Source of the DNA: Rebecca billardiae RCC1528
Taxonomy: Eukaryota > Haptophyta
Direction: 5' to 3'
Length of the DNA: 64,000 nucleotides
Assembly (NCBI GenBank): GCA_965240325.2
Contig: OZ251222.1
Coordinates: 3,534,001 to 3,598,000 of the forward strand
A program made the position numbers and the translations under genes. This document shows positions 1-9,967 of the stretch, in pieces. Below the pieces are notes generated by a model. That model was not told the origin of the DNA, did not search any database, and saw only the letters and a list, made by a program, of their open reading frames with translations. Position 1 is the first letter of the stretch, and the number at the start of each line of letters is the position of its first letter.

Positions 1-50
1 CGGACTGGCGCTGCGCCAGTGGCGGCCACCAACCCGGACTGCGGCGCACC

Positions 51-951
51 AGCGCTTGGCGCGCGCGCGGCGCGGCGCGCTGCGGCCGTCGAGTTGCCAT
101 GCGAAGGCGGCGCGTTGCGTGCGTGGCATCGGAACGCTACCGTGTTCCGCACTGCGCCCCGCAGCTCGCTCCTCGTCGACTTTGCCGCGCCTACGATCAG
201 CGCGCATGCGAGCGTCGCCTCGGAATGAGCAGCCCGCGCCGGCCTCAGCCGTGAGCGCCCGCCTGGCGCGCGATGCGATCAACTTGGGTCACGAGCTGCG
301 GCTGGGCGAGGAAGCATGTGCCTGCGCGCAAGCCGCGCCGCCTTGAGACACCGATCGTGAGCAGGGCATGCACCTTGCACGCAACTATTCTTCTTGCCCT
401 TGCGAATGTCGCGGTGCCCTTGAAAGGACTCCTCATCAGAGCAACTACTCAAGCATGGCATGACGGCAGCCACGCGCGCAGGCGATGCATACAGCTGTAC
501 ACGAGTCGCTGCGCGCACACGCAACCCGAAGACTCCTGTTCATCACTTCAGGGCGCTCACGGTCTGTTGTTTCATCTCCACTGCATGCAAGGCTCGTGCA
601 GGCTGATCGGCATTCGTCGACAACCGTCTGAAGCTGCATCAACGCGCACGATCGATGTCTCAAGGCGGCGCGGCTTGCGCGCGGGCACATGCTTCCTCGC
701 CCACCCGCAGCTCGTGCCCCAAGTTGATCGCATCGCGCGCCAGGCGGGCGCTCACGGCTGAGGCCGGCGCGGGCTGCTCATTCCGAGGCGACGCTCGCAT
801 GCGCGCTGATCGTAGGCGCGGCAAAGTCGACGAGGAGCGAGCTGCGGGGCGCAGTGCGGAACACGGTAGCGTTCCGATGCCATGCACGCAACGCGCCACC
901 TTCGCATGGCAACTCGACGGCCGCAGCGCGCCGCGCCGCGCGCGCGCCGAG
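51..951. repeat. Large inverted repeat (about 300-bp arms, about 290-bp spacer)
   Basis: The left arm (about 51-358) is nearly the exact reverse complement of the right arm (about 647-951); only scattered substitutions separate them. For example CAAGGCGGCGCGGCTTGCGC at 660 mirrors the stretch ending near 345, and GGAACGCTACCGTGTTCCGC at 132 mirrors the one near 860. The spacer (359-646) is less GC-rich and shows no convincing coding sequence. Short open frames inside the arms are mirror copies of each other, so they are not evidence of genes. The structure could be a fold-back (foldback or MITE-type) element or a recent inverted duplication. It ends about 210 bp upstream of the epsilon-COP start. 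Confidence 0.85.
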
Positions 952-1161
952 CGCCCATCGACGCCAGCGCGCCTTCGCGCCAAGCGCGTTTTCATTTTCC
1001 TCGCTTTGTTTTCGCGCGTGAGTTTTTATTGGCGCATGACCCGCGCGGAACGCCCCCTGCGGCTGAGCTGGTGAGCAGCAGGTGAGCTGCCATCGTGTTT
1101 TGCGGCGTCTCGGCAGCTACCGCTCTCCGCTCAGTCTCGTGCGGCGACGCACGCGGCAGCG

Positions 1162-2046
1162 ATGTCGGACGACCCGCTCTTCGACGCGCGCAACCACTTC
1201 CACCTGGGGCACTTTCAGACCGCGATCAATGAGGCGATGGGCGCGAATGTCGGCACCGACGCCCTGCGCGTCGAGCGCGACGTGCTGATGTACCGCGCAT
1301 ACCTCGAGCAGGGCAACTTTGCGGTCGTGATGAGCGAGGTGCAGGACAGCGCGCCGCCCGCGCTGCGCGCGGTGAAGCTGCTGTGCCAGTACAAGCAGTC
1401 TGACGACGCGGGTCGGCAGGCCGCCGTGGGCGCGCTGCAGGAGCTGCTCGCCGGCGCGAACGTGGCGAGCGACACGCCGCTGAGCGTGACGGCCGCGGCG
1501 ATTTTCTGCCTTGAGAAGGACTACAAGGAGGCGCTCAAGTGCACGCACCAGGGGCAGACGCTCGAGGCGCTGGCGATGGTCACGCACGTGTACGCCGCAA
1601 TGAACCGCGCAGACCTCGCGGAGAAGCAGGTCGCCATCATGCAGCGCCATGACGACGACGCGACGCTCACGCAGCTCGCGGCCGCGACCGCGATGATCGC
1701 AAAGGGCAGCGGCAAGTACCAGGACGCGATGTACATCTACCAGGACATGTCCGAGAAGTACGGCCCGTCGGCGCTGCTGCTCAACAACCTCGCCACGTGC
1801 TGCATGCTGCTCGGCAAGTACGAGGACGCCGAGTCGCACCTGCAGGAGGCGCTGGGCAAGAACCCGGCAGACCCGACCACGCTCGCCAACATGGTGGTGT
1901 GCCTGCAGCACCTCAAGAAGGCGCCCGACGTGGTGACGAGGTACATCACGCAGCTGCGCACCGCGGCGCCCACGCACCCGTGGGTCGAGGCGTACGGCGC
2001 GACCGAGCGCACCTTCGACAGGTGCGCGGCACAGCTGAGCCGCTGA
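1162..2046 (+). CDS. COPE: Coatomer subunit epsilon (epsilon-COP)
   Basis: Epsilon subunit of the COPI coat, which in known eukaryotes partners alpha-COP on Golgi-derived vesicles. The 294-residue product has the usual family length. It opens with the family hallmark of a short acidic N-terminus followed by LFDARNHFHLGHFQTAINEA. Throughout it is a helical TPR-like solenoid: YRAYLEQGNF, LEALAMVTHVYAAMNRADLA, KYQDAMYIYQDMSEKYG, LLNNLATCCMLLGKYEDAE. It ends with NPADPTTLANMVVC and a short helical tail, as in epsilon-COP. The ATG is the first in frame after the upstream inverted repeat. No intron is needed. No overlapping gene on the other strand is credible. The assignment is by family recognition and I regard it as secure. 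Confidence 0.93.
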   Translation: MSDDPLFDARNHFHLGHFQTAINEAMGANVGTDALRVERDVLMYRAYLEQGNFAVVMSEVQDSAPPALRAVKLLCQYKQSDDAGRQAAVGALQELLAGANVASDTPLSVTAAAIFCLEKDYKEALKCTHQGQTLEALAMVTHVYAAMNRADLAEKQVAIMQRHDDDATLTQLAAATAMIAKGSGKYQDAMYIYQDMSEKYGPSALLLNNLATCCMLLGKYEDAESHLQEALGKNPADPTTLANMVVCLQHLKKAPDVVTRYITQLRTAAPTHPWVEAYGATERTFDRCAAQLSR

Positions 2047-4137
2047 GCGGGAGGAGCTGCGTGGACGAGACGCGCAACTGCTGGCCGCTGTGGTCAGTGC
2101 CCCGCTGCGCGCCGCCGCGCAGGCTTGGCGCTGTCGGGTCGGCGGTGTGGACACAGACGGGTGCCGCTCGAGACAAGGCGCGCTGGCACATCTCTCGGAG
2201 CTGGCCGAAGCTGGTTGCCAGGCCAGTGAGTGCTAAGCGCTTGTTCACCGGAATCACCGGTGACCCGGTGTCACTGAGAGACCTTGCGCAGGACAGCTTC
2301 ATTCTCAAGTTCAACCGCCAGAACCGTCAACCGGGATGAGCCATGAGACATGAGTCGGGGAGACGCCCAGCTGGCACTGGCAGCTAGCTGCAGACAGCCC
2401 GCAGCAGATCGGACCGGGACGGACTTAATCTCAAATCTCCACGCCGGGACACTCTATTACTCAGAAGCGCAGAGTAAGCCTGCTATAGTAACTCACATCA
2501 GTCGGGTAACGCGCGGGCTGCGCTCAGTCACTCGGCTCAGTCGGGTCGCGCCTCGCGGCCCCGGCTGCGACCGCCTGCGGGCGCTGCGGCGCCGTCGGCC
2601 GCGGGCGCCGCCCGGCATCACTCCGCACCGACAGCAGTGACCCTGCACTACTGATGTAACCACGGGCACTAGGCACCGTAACAGTAGCTAACAGTAGCTG
2701 CTATAACAATTACGACGATGAAGCCAATAAGAGACGCACACAGCGTAGTAGGCAGGCGAGATTACTACTACTACTAGGATAAGTACTGTTACTAGGTGCC
2801 GTGGAATCCGGCGTGTCCCAGTTGCTGCCAACCAACTCTGTTAAGTGTATCATGTCGTCATCATCGGAGTCCGGGGCCCCGGCGCCGATTCTCATTCAGA
2901 CTACGTACGTCTGATGAATCGGACTGAGCTCTAGGGCTCCCGTCATCAGTCCGTCGGGCCGTTCCGCCGTCCGGCGTGTCACGGGGCGTTCGGCCCGTTC
3001 GTCGGGTCCGATCAGCGCGCAGCTAGTGCCAGTCTGGGTCCCCGTCCTACTCAGCAGTATGATATATAAGCCTCGCGGCTCAGGCTACTTCTTCGAGCCA
3101 CTTCATCAGTGGCAACGGGCTTCATCACGAATCAATGCACAGGAGCTCGGTACCATATCCGATTCCATCACCGTTGCCCCCCCGGGCCGAGCCGGGTCCG
3201 CGATTACGTATCAACTGGCAGGCACGGGTCGTGAAAGCTCTCACGGGTCGTGAACGCGCTCATGGCTGTGTCAAGAAGCGCACTGCACGTTCGGCAAAGG
3301 CGGTGCCTCTAGGTGCGTGCTTACTGTGTTGCAGCGTGGCTCCTGTAAAAGCGAGCCCCCCTGCGCAAGGTAGACGTTGGGGTAGCAGAATCATAGATAC
3401 GCTGCCTCGAGTCCGTGCAACCCTGGCTTTAGGAGCGTTGCTTCTCGTGGGATTGCTCGGCGGGCGGGGCTAGCCCACAGGATGGAAAGCGAACGCAGGC
3501 ATGAACCACGGACGCCGTGCGCTCAGGGATGCAGGAACACGAAGCACGGATCCGCGTTGGTGTACGCGAACGATCCGCAGAAGCGCACTCGCAGTGTGCC
3601 TGCCGCGCTTCCAGCCAGCACCACAGTTTCAAGTTGCGAGGTCAACGAGAGGCAGGTCGCCTTGTGAACCAGTGCAGGTTGTATTCAGGCGCTCAATGCA
3701 TCATCCCCATCCTTGCCGCGACGGCGGGCGGGGCGCGACGACCGGAGCGACGGGCGCCACGACGGGCGCGATCGACGGCGGATCGATTAAGGAGATATCC
3801 CGCCACAATGCATGCTTTCCGGCCTCGTTTGCCCAACCTGCTTGCCAGCTGTGAAGAAGCTAAGATCATACTTGTATAGGATCATTTCTATAGTATGTTC
3901 TCTCACTTGTTCTCTCTGAACAAGATGAATCTCATACCCGCGAGGACGAGGCAGAAGAGTTGCGGGACACTGTGACAGCTGACAAGCTTCTTGACAGCAT
4001 CGATGCACGTTTCGAGCAATGTCTTCGATCTGAGAGGGTACAACGAAAAAACAATCTGAATCTAGATTGTCGACAGACGTGGCCAGCCACGACGACAGAG
4101 CGCGGCAGCGCGCGCGCGCACATCATCGGTCGCATCG
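2047..4137. other. Intergenic, 2.1 kb, no convincing gene
   Basis: Base composition drops sharply relative to the flanking genes. No open frame here has the GC-rich third positions of the real genes. Visible items are a degenerate copy of the dispersed motif (2724-2762), a short direct repeat CACGGGTCGTGAA at about 3225 and 3243, and an AT-rich stretch near 3880-3960. Promoter elements for the 4138 gene presumably lie at its right end but none can be named. Confidence 0.6.
2724..2762 (+). repeat. Degenerate copy of the dispersed motif family
   Basis: Contains AATAAGAGACGCACACAGC followed, after a short divergent stretch, by GGCAGGCGAGATT. This matches the order and spacing of the better copies at 22910 and 41130, with several changes. 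Confidence 0.6.
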
Positions 4138-5508
4138 ATGGCGGCAAGCGCCACGCGCGCCCGTCGTCACGCCGGGTGGTCGTGGGCAGCTGCGGCGGCG
4201 CTGGCTTGCGCGGCGCTGGGAGAGGAGCGGGCGTTATCGACGTGCAGCCTGGACGCGTTCGACGCGCCGCAACCCGCGCCACGTGACATCCTTGGCGGCG
4301 CTGGTGGCAGCGGCGGCGGCAGCGCAGACGTGGGCGGCTGGGACCCCGCGCTTACAGGGCCGTACGTGTGCGCGATCGGCCGCCCGGGCTGGTCGCTCGA
4401 CATCGAGGCGGAGTGGGACGCGTTTGCCCGCGTGTACAGCGCCCGCTCGCGCGCGTGGTGCGAGCTCGACGCCCTCGCCTTCCAGGTGCAGCGCTTCCCA
4501 AAGAACGCGCTGAGCGCGTGCGTGGCGACGACCGGTGGCACTGGCATCTCGCACCACTTCGGTATGTGGCTGAGCGTGCGCGCGGTGCGGCCCGCGCTGA
4601 TCGTCGAGTCGGGCGCGTACCGCGGCAAGGGCACCTGGGTGCTGCGCCAGGCCGCCGGCCCCGACGTGCCGATCGTCGTGCTCTCACCGGTCGCGCCGCG
4701 GCAGCTGGGCGGCTGGGTCGACCGCTCGGGGCGCACGCACTACATGGTGGGCGCCAACTTCACCGACTTTGGCGAGGTGGACTGGGCGGCGCTGCGCGCG
4801 CGACTCGGGCTCGGCCCGCGCGCGCCCGCGCTCGCCTTCTTCGACGACCACCAGTCCGCCACGCGCCGGCTGCCCCAGGCGCGCCGGCGCGGCTTCCTGC
4901 ACGTGCTCTGGGACGACAACTTTGCGCTGGTGCCGCCCGTGCAGCGCAAGGGGCTGTGCACCAGCCCCAAGATGCTGTGCGACGGGCACAACGCGCTCGG
5001 CGCGCTGTTCAACGTGAGCGATGCGCAGTCCGAGCGCGACCACTTCGGCGCCACCGTCCGCCCCGTCTCGCGCGCGCAGCGCGTGCAGCGCGCGCGAGAG
5101 CTGCGCGCGGCTGCTGAGGCGTACGTCGAGCTGCCCCCGGTCTCCTGGCTGCGCACCGCGTTCCCCAAGCCCGTGCTCGGGGCGATCGGCGCGGCGCGCA
5201 CGCGCGGCGGGGCTGCCGGGGCGTGCCGCCTCGTGCGCGACTTCTCGGGCATGCAGCAGCGCCCGTGGTTCGTCGGCGACGAGGCGGCGCGCCGGCGCGC
5301 CCAGCTGACGCCCGCCCCCCTCGAGCTGGACGCGCACACGGTGGACGCGCTGCGCAAGCTCGCCGCGCAGCGCAAGCCGGTGGCGGGCGGGCACGCGCGG
5401 CAGCCGGCCCTCGGCAGCCGCCTCGTGTTCTCGCCGCCGGCCGACGCGTATGGCAACATGGCGTACATCCGGCTCAGGCCGCTGCCGCCGTCGGCGTCAT
5501 ACTCGTAA
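4138..5508 (+). CDS. Secreted protein of unknown function with methyltransferase-like core
   Basis: 456 residues, no intron needed. The N-terminus (arginine-rich start, then WSWAAAAALACAALG) looks like a signal peptide or signal anchor, so the protein probably enters the secretory system or the plastid. Around residue 157, VESGAYRGKGTWVLRQAAG resembles the glycine-rich first loop of class I SAM-dependent methyltransferases. About 75 residues later FFDDHQ sits where such folds carry an acidic strand-end motif (as in CmcI-like hydroxylases and methyltransferases). A tryptophan- and cysteine-containing stretch (LHVLWDDNFALVPPVQRKGL) follows, and the C-terminal third is basic and low in complexity. 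I do not recognise a named family. The fold call is inference from the two motifs and their spacing. The gene is convergent with the Tic22 gene. Confidence 0.75.
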   Translation: MAASATRARRHAGWSWAAAAALACAALGEERALSTCSLDAFDAPQPAPRDILGGAGGSGGGSADVGGWDPALTGPYVCAIGRPGWSLDIEAEWDAFARVYSARSRAWCELDALAFQVQRFPKNALSACVATTGGTGISHHFGMWLSVRAVRPALIVESGAYRGKGTWVLRQAAGPDVPIVVLSPVAPRQLGGWVDRSGRTHYMVGANFTDFGEVDWAALRARLGLGPRAPALAFFDDHQSATRRLPQARRRGFLHVLWDDNFALVPPVQRKGLCTSPKMLCDGHNALGALFNVSDAQSERDHFGATVRPVSRAQRVQRARELRAAAEAYVELPPVSWLRTAFPKPVLGAIGAARTRGGAAGACRLVRDFSGMQQRPWFVGDEAARRRAQLTPAPLELDAHTVDALRKLAAQRKPVAGGHARQPALGSRLVFSPPADAYGNMAYIRLRPLPPSASYS

Positions 5509-6148
5509 CGCTTGCGCGGTGGCGCCTCAATCTCACTCGATCTCACTCTCAGGCAGACTCAGCCCGAGTCAGGCTCACGTCGTGAAAGCGTCGTCACAGC
5601 ATTGACGACTTAAATAATGACGACGAGGATAGACTACGACCCCGGCGTTAGACTGCCCTGATTACGACTGATATATATATATACTTACTCTATACTTATA
5701 TCTAGCCACTGCTCCTATCAGGCTGCTCATCAGATAGACTGATATAGTGAGTAACTATGGCGCCGGGCTGAGCTCAGCATCATATCGGATTATTGAAACG
5801 CGCACAGCGGCGTGATGCGCGGACAGGTTGCACGGGAAACGCGACTGTCCTTGGTGTTACATTTCTCAGACACGGCGCCTCTGAACTCACTGAAGCAAGG
5901 GTGTCCAGGGTCCGCCTTCTTACGCAGTGTGAGTGGAACCTTGTGCGGCCGGGCTGCGACACTCAGCAGAAGCCACGATAGCTGACGGCTGTCGCCGGCC
6001 GCCGCGCGCACTCTGCGCCGACATGCCGCTGCCGGGTAGTCATGAAATCCCAAAGCCCCGGGCGCGATGCTCCGCGAGTCCTCGACGGCGGCAGCGGGCC
6101 GCATCGCGCCGCACTCGCCGCCGTCCCGAGGCCCTTGCCGTCACGCGC
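5509..6148. other. Convergent 3' intergenic region
   Basis: Lies between the ends of two converging genes. It holds an alternating (TA)n stretch at about 5670-5688 and AT-rich sequence that probably contains both 3' UTRs. I see no gene and no structured RNA. Confidence 0.6.
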
Positions 6149-6898
6149 TCATCGGAACGGGCGCGGGCGGAGGATGCGCGCCTTGCCCGGCCTCCGCTGC
6201 TCCTTGGCCCACTTGAGCGTCGCGTCGGAGATGTAAAAGTCCATCAGGCGTGACGGGTCCTCCTCCGCCGCGCGCATCACGTCGCCCAGGCTGGTGACAG
6301 TCACCGACGGCTTGGAGGGCAGTGGGTCGCGGCTCTTGATCGACGTGCGCGCCCACACGCGGTCGAGCTCCTCCTTCGAGAGGAAGAGCGGTGTGACGGT
6401 CTTGCCGCGCTTGTTCGCGGCAAGGCCCTCCGCGACGAACACCGGGACCTCGGGCGCCCGCTTGAACGGCTTGCCCTGCGAGAGGTAGACCATCTTTGCG
6501 TTGGTGCGCTGCCGCGTGTGCGGGTGGAAGCGCATCAGCATCCGCAGCTCGCGCCCCTGGTCGTTGTACAGGCCCGAGCGCTGCTGGCGCTGCGCCATGC
6601 GGATGGCACGGTGCAGATCCGTCTTCCACATCCGCGCGTCCGAGGCACCCGGCATGCGCTTGAGCTCGTCGAGCGAGCGCTCGGCGTCGCGCAGGAAGAC
6701 GTACATCTTGCCCACCTGGTCGCCCGACGGCATGTTGGTCAGGTACGGCTGGCCCATGTCGTTGGTGAGCAGGAACACGGGGACCTTGCCCAGGAGCGAC
6801 TTGAGCGACTGCTTCCGTATCAACACCTCACCGCGCGCCCCGGCCGCGCAGAGGGCCACCGCCGCGACGAGCACGCGACACATGGCGGCCGCTCGCAT
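6149..6898 (-). CDS. TIC22: Tic22-family plastid protein-import factor
   Basis: 249 residues from the first ATG (6898); a GTG 12 bases further upstream is not preferred. The leader MRAAAMCRVLVAAVALCAAG is a typical hydrophobic signal peptide, as required for import into a secondary plastid. The mature part carries both Tic22 half-repeats. The first is KVPVFLLTNDMGQPYLTN with KMYVFLRDAERSLDEL. The second is EVPVFVAEGL with TPLFLSKEELDRVW. It ends with DVMRAAEEDPSRLMDFYISD, which matches the family's C-terminal pattern. In plants and apicomplexans Tic22 acts as an intermembrane-space chaperone of the import machinery. The gene is divergent from the SET-domain gene with about 150 bp between them. 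Confidence 0.88.
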   Translation of the reverse strand: MRAAAMCRVLVAAVALCAAGARGEVLIRKQSLKSLLGKVPVFLLTNDMGQPYLTNMPSGDQVGKMYVFLRDAERSLDELKRMPGASDARMWKTDLHRAIRMAQRQQRSGLYNDQGRELRMLMRFHPHTRQRTNAKMVYLSQGKPFKRAPEVPVFVAEGLAANKRGKTVTPLFLSKEELDRVWARTSIKSRDPLPSKPSVTVTSLGDVMRAAEEDPSRLMDFYISDATLKWAKEQRRPGKARILRPRPFR

Positions 6899-7045
6899 GA
6901 TGAAGGCCACGTGTTGCCGTGCTGCGCGAGGCCGCTGCGCTCGGACGACTTGAGTCTTGACGAGCGACGCGATTGGTGGTCATCAAGCCGCTGAATGCAC
7001 GATGGCTGCCGCCCGCGCGTGCCCGAGAGAGGGGGCCCAAGAGCC
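6899..7045. promoter_or_regulatory. Probable shared promoter of TIC22 and SET-domain gene
   Basis: Only about 150 bp separate the start codons of two divergent genes, so both promoters must lie in or overlap this interval. No TATA box is visible and the stretch is GC-rich. The shared-promoter call rests on spacing and orientation alone. Confidence 0.5.
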
Positions 7046-8671
7046 ATGATGGCCGCGGAGGAGCAGCTGTACGCCTGGCTGCAGGCCCACGGCGCCCGCT
7101 TCGACGCGCTGCGGCTAGCCGACTTCCCAGACGGGCGCGGGCTCGCTGCGACGCGCGACCTCGCCGAGGGCGACGAGCTGCTCCGCGTGCCGGAGCGGCT
7201 CTTTGTCTGCGATGCGTCCGCAGCCGCATCGCAGCACGGCGAGCTCGCGCGCGCGGCGATGGCCGACGTGACCCCGGCCGAGCAGATCTGCGTGCAGCTC
7301 GTCGCCGAGCGCGAGCTCGGTGCCCGCTCCTTCTACGCCCCGTGGCTGCAGCTCGTGCCGCGCGAGTACACAAGCGGCCTCACCTTCGGCGCGGCCGAGC
7401 TGGAGCGACTGCGTGATGGCGGGCTGGTGGGAGCGGTGCGCGCGGAGCGCGAGCGGCTCCGCGCGCGGCACCGCATCCTGCGCGACGCGCTGCGCGCCGC
7501 GGGCGGCGCCGACTCGGCCGCGCTTGCGCAGCAGCTCAGCTGGCGCCGCTTCCTGTGGGCGTGGTGCACGCTGCAGAGCCGAGGCGCGCACATGCCCGCG
7601 GCACAGCGCGGCGGCGCGGACGGCGGCGAGCCCGCCCGCGGCGCGCGCGACGCGGGCTGGGCGATCGTGCCGTATGGCGACATGTTCAACCACCGCAACG
7701 TGCCCACGCGCGCCGCCTACGACCCCGCCTCGCGTGCGTACGTGTACACGCTCGCGTGCCCCTCTGGCGTGCGCGCGGGCTGCGAGGTGCACGTGCAGTA
7801 CGGTGCGCACCCCTCCGCCGAGCTGCTGCTGTCGTATGGCTTCGTGCCGAGGGAGAACGAGGCAGAGACGGTGGTGCTGCCGGCGGCGCTCGGCGAGGCG
7901 CGCGGCTCGGCGTCAGAGCAAGAGGTGGACGCGCGGCGCGCTGAGCTGCTCCTGCAGCTCGGCCTCAGCGGGCCGCCGTGCCTGCGCGCGCGCGCGGACG
8001 CTGGCGGCGTGGCAGCCGATGCCGAGTCGGCCGCGCCTGCGGTGGAGGCTGCGGGCACGGAGGATGCGCTGCCGTGGTCACTGCTCACGGCGGTCCGCAT
8101 CGCGCACATGCGCGAGGACGAGCTTCGCGCGTACTGGCGTGTCCTCGGCGGCGAGCCCATCTCGGTCGGCAACGAGCTGCGCGCGCTCAGCTGGCTGCGC
8201 TCCCAGCTGGACAGCCGGCTGCGCCAGCACCAGCACCCAGCGGCCGCCGCCAGGCGCGCCGAGCCGGGGGCACAGGGCGGTGCGCGTGCGGAGGTGGTGC
8301 GCGCCATCGACGCGTGGCACGCGTCGCAGCGCAAGCTGCTCGTCGCATGCCGTGCGGCGGTGGAGGCGCGACTCGTGGACCTCGAGCATGGGCCAAACAG
8401 CGCGGGATCGGCAGAGCCGGCCGCTGCCGAGCCCAAGGCGGCGCCGATCGTGGCCTCGCGCGCGCGGGATGCGCTGCCTGCGGCACCTCCGTCCACGAGC
8501 GTGCGGGGCGCCAGGCGCCAGGCGCGGCGGCGGAGGAGCGCCGGTGGGGATGACCTGGACCGGGCTGGCGAGCCACATGCTGACAGTGTGCACACTGGCG
8601 GCGGGTTCGAAGGCGGCGGCGCTCGCGCAGGCAAGAAGGGACGCCGATCGTCGAGCACGTTGGAATCGTAA
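7046..8671 (+). CDS. SET-domain lysine methyltransferase, Rubisco-LSMT/SETD3-SETD6 type
   Basis: 541 residues from the ATG at 7046, in a tandem ATGATG; an in-frame ATG at 6995 would add 17 residues. The SET core shows GRGLAATRDLAEGDELLRVPE near residue 30, the PYGDMFNH motif near residue 208 (equivalent of PxxDxxNH) and YGAHPSAELLLSYGF near residue 251 (cofactor-binding NxxLLxxYGF region). The SET domain is interrupted by a long helical insert, as in this subfamily. Residues about 340-450 match the Rubisco-LSMT substrate-binding domain in position and helical character. The C-terminal 90 residues are disordered and basic, with possible nuclear signals (RRQARRRRSAGG, GKKGRRSSS). Members methylate lysine (Rubisco, aldolase, ribosomal proteins) or actin histidine (SETD3); the substrate here cannot be read from sequence. 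Confidence 0.87.
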   Translation: MMAAEEQLYAWLQAHGARFDALRLADFPDGRGLAATRDLAEGDELLRVPERLFVCDASAAASQHGELARAAMADVTPAEQICVQLVAERELGARSFYAPWLQLVPREYTSGLTFGAAELERLRDGGLVGAVRAERERLRARHRILRDALRAAGGADSAALAQQLSWRRFLWAWCTLQSRGAHMPAAQRGGADGGEPARGARDAGWAIVPYGDMFNHRNVPTRAAYDPASRAYVYTLACPSGVRAGCEVHVQYGAHPSAELLLSYGFVPRENEAETVVLPAALGEARGSASEQEVDARRAELLLQLGLSGPPCLRARADAGGVAADAESAAPAVEAAGTEDALPWSLLTAVRIAHMREDELRAYWRVLGGEPISVGNELRALSWLRSQLDSRLRQHQHPAAAARRAEPGAQGGARAEVVRAIDAWHASQRKLLVACRAAVEARLVDLEHGPNSAGSAEPAAAEPKAAPIVASRARDALPAAPPSTSVRGARRQARRRRSAGGDDLDRAGEPHADSVHTGGGFEGGGARAGKKGRRSSSTLES

Positions 8672-9030
8672 TCGTTGTCAGCATCAGCATATCAGCATCA
8701 GTCAGGCCGGGGTTGGGAACCGTCAGCCGTAGTGAGGCGCCGAGAGACTACTACGCGGTTCGTGTAACGGGCCGATGAGAATCAGAGCAGACTGCAGGCT
8801 GGCATTACCCATGAGACATGATGATGATAATTGATATGCGCATCACTAGCTTAGCTAGCAGTATCGTCATCAATAATAATTATTATCAGCATCGCGCATT
8901 ATGTGATGCGGATGTCAGCGTCAACGACAACGATCCTGCTCACGAGTCATGACGTGCACTTCTGTGACTGCTTCTTTCTGACCTGACTTGACTCGGACTG
9001 AGCAGAGTGAGCTCGAGCTCACTCCACCAT

Positions 9031-9035
9031 CTCTC

Positions 9036-9080
<45 letters not shown>
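9031..9080. repeat. (CT)n microsatellite
   Basis: About 50 bp of CT dinucleotides with one interruption (CTCTCC) near 9045. Confidence 0.95.
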
Positions 9081-9082
<2 letters not shown>

Positions 9083-9637
9083 GTGCTGCTGTATCGCCGA
9101 GTAGTAGTAGTTACAGGGATGAGTAGTATGTAGTTTTGCAATAATCGTATCTGTCGATCCTGCTCTTAACACGCAACAGCGCTATATACATATCATCGTC
9201 GTCATTTCTGCATCACCGCCTAATACTGTCTCGGGTCAGCAAGTGCGTCGTGGCCGTGGAGTGCTCGGGGCGGGGCAGTGCCTCGGGCTCGGTGCGGTCG
9301 TACGACGGTAGTAAATATATACCACACATGCGCGAACGACACAATTGCCGCCAGCGCAGTGAGACTGATCGAGCGCGCGCCGACTTCATCCGAGCCACGG
9401 GCCATATTGAGGCCGGCCGACTCGTCAGCCTCAGTCAGTCCCACTCGCCACTCGGGCACTTGACAGTGTCCTGAGACTTGAGAGCTCACTGATAATGAGG
9501 GAGGTGACTGAGGCTCGCCGGGCGCGCCACACTCGCTGGCACGCAATAATAAATAATATGACAATTACGCCACGCGCGCGGCACGATTGGCCTCAGGCCT
9601 GGCGCCTGTCGGGCTCAGTAGTTGATGATATGACGAC

Positions 9638-9671
9638 GTGAGCACAGAGCAGTCGACTGCTCTGTGCTCAC
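9638..9671. repeat. Perfect 34-bp palindrome
   Basis: Two 17-base halves are exact reverse complements, with no spacer and a GTCGAC centre. The left half reads GTGAGCACAGAGCAGTC. The flanking bases (C at 9637, T at 9672) do not pair, so the symmetry ends sharply. It could be a dimeric protein-binding site, a transposon end-to-end junction or a hairpin. Confidence 0.95.
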
Positions 9672-9874
9672 TACTCGTACACTAGCAGTACCGCATCATA
9701 TATATATATATATGTATAGCAGTTTGTGACGTCGACAAACTACGACTCATCATCAGGCGCTAATAATAACCAGCTGTCAGATTGCCGGAAAGTAACTCGG
9801 TAGCCTGGCTTGAGCCCCTGTGACTAGTGAGTGTGACTACGTCTACCGCCAATCAGTAACTCGTATGCACTTTG

Positions 9875-9878
<4 letters not shown>

Positions 9879-9965
<87 letters not shown>
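9879..9965. repeat. (AG)n microsatellite, about 43 units
   Basis: An uninterrupted AG run of about 87 bp between TTTGAATA and ATCATCATC. Confidence 0.97.

Positions 9966-9967
<2 letters not shown>

Noticed and set aside
8604-8620. GGTTCGA-type word considered as a tRNA T-loop
   Set aside because: It lies inside the SET-domain coding sequence and lacks A-box and acceptor-stem pairing. No tRNA or rRNA gene was found.
9879-9965. AG-rich tract considered as a CRISPR-like or telomere-like array
   Set aside because: A simple dinucleotide repeat without spacers; no repeat-spacer structure anywhere in the window.
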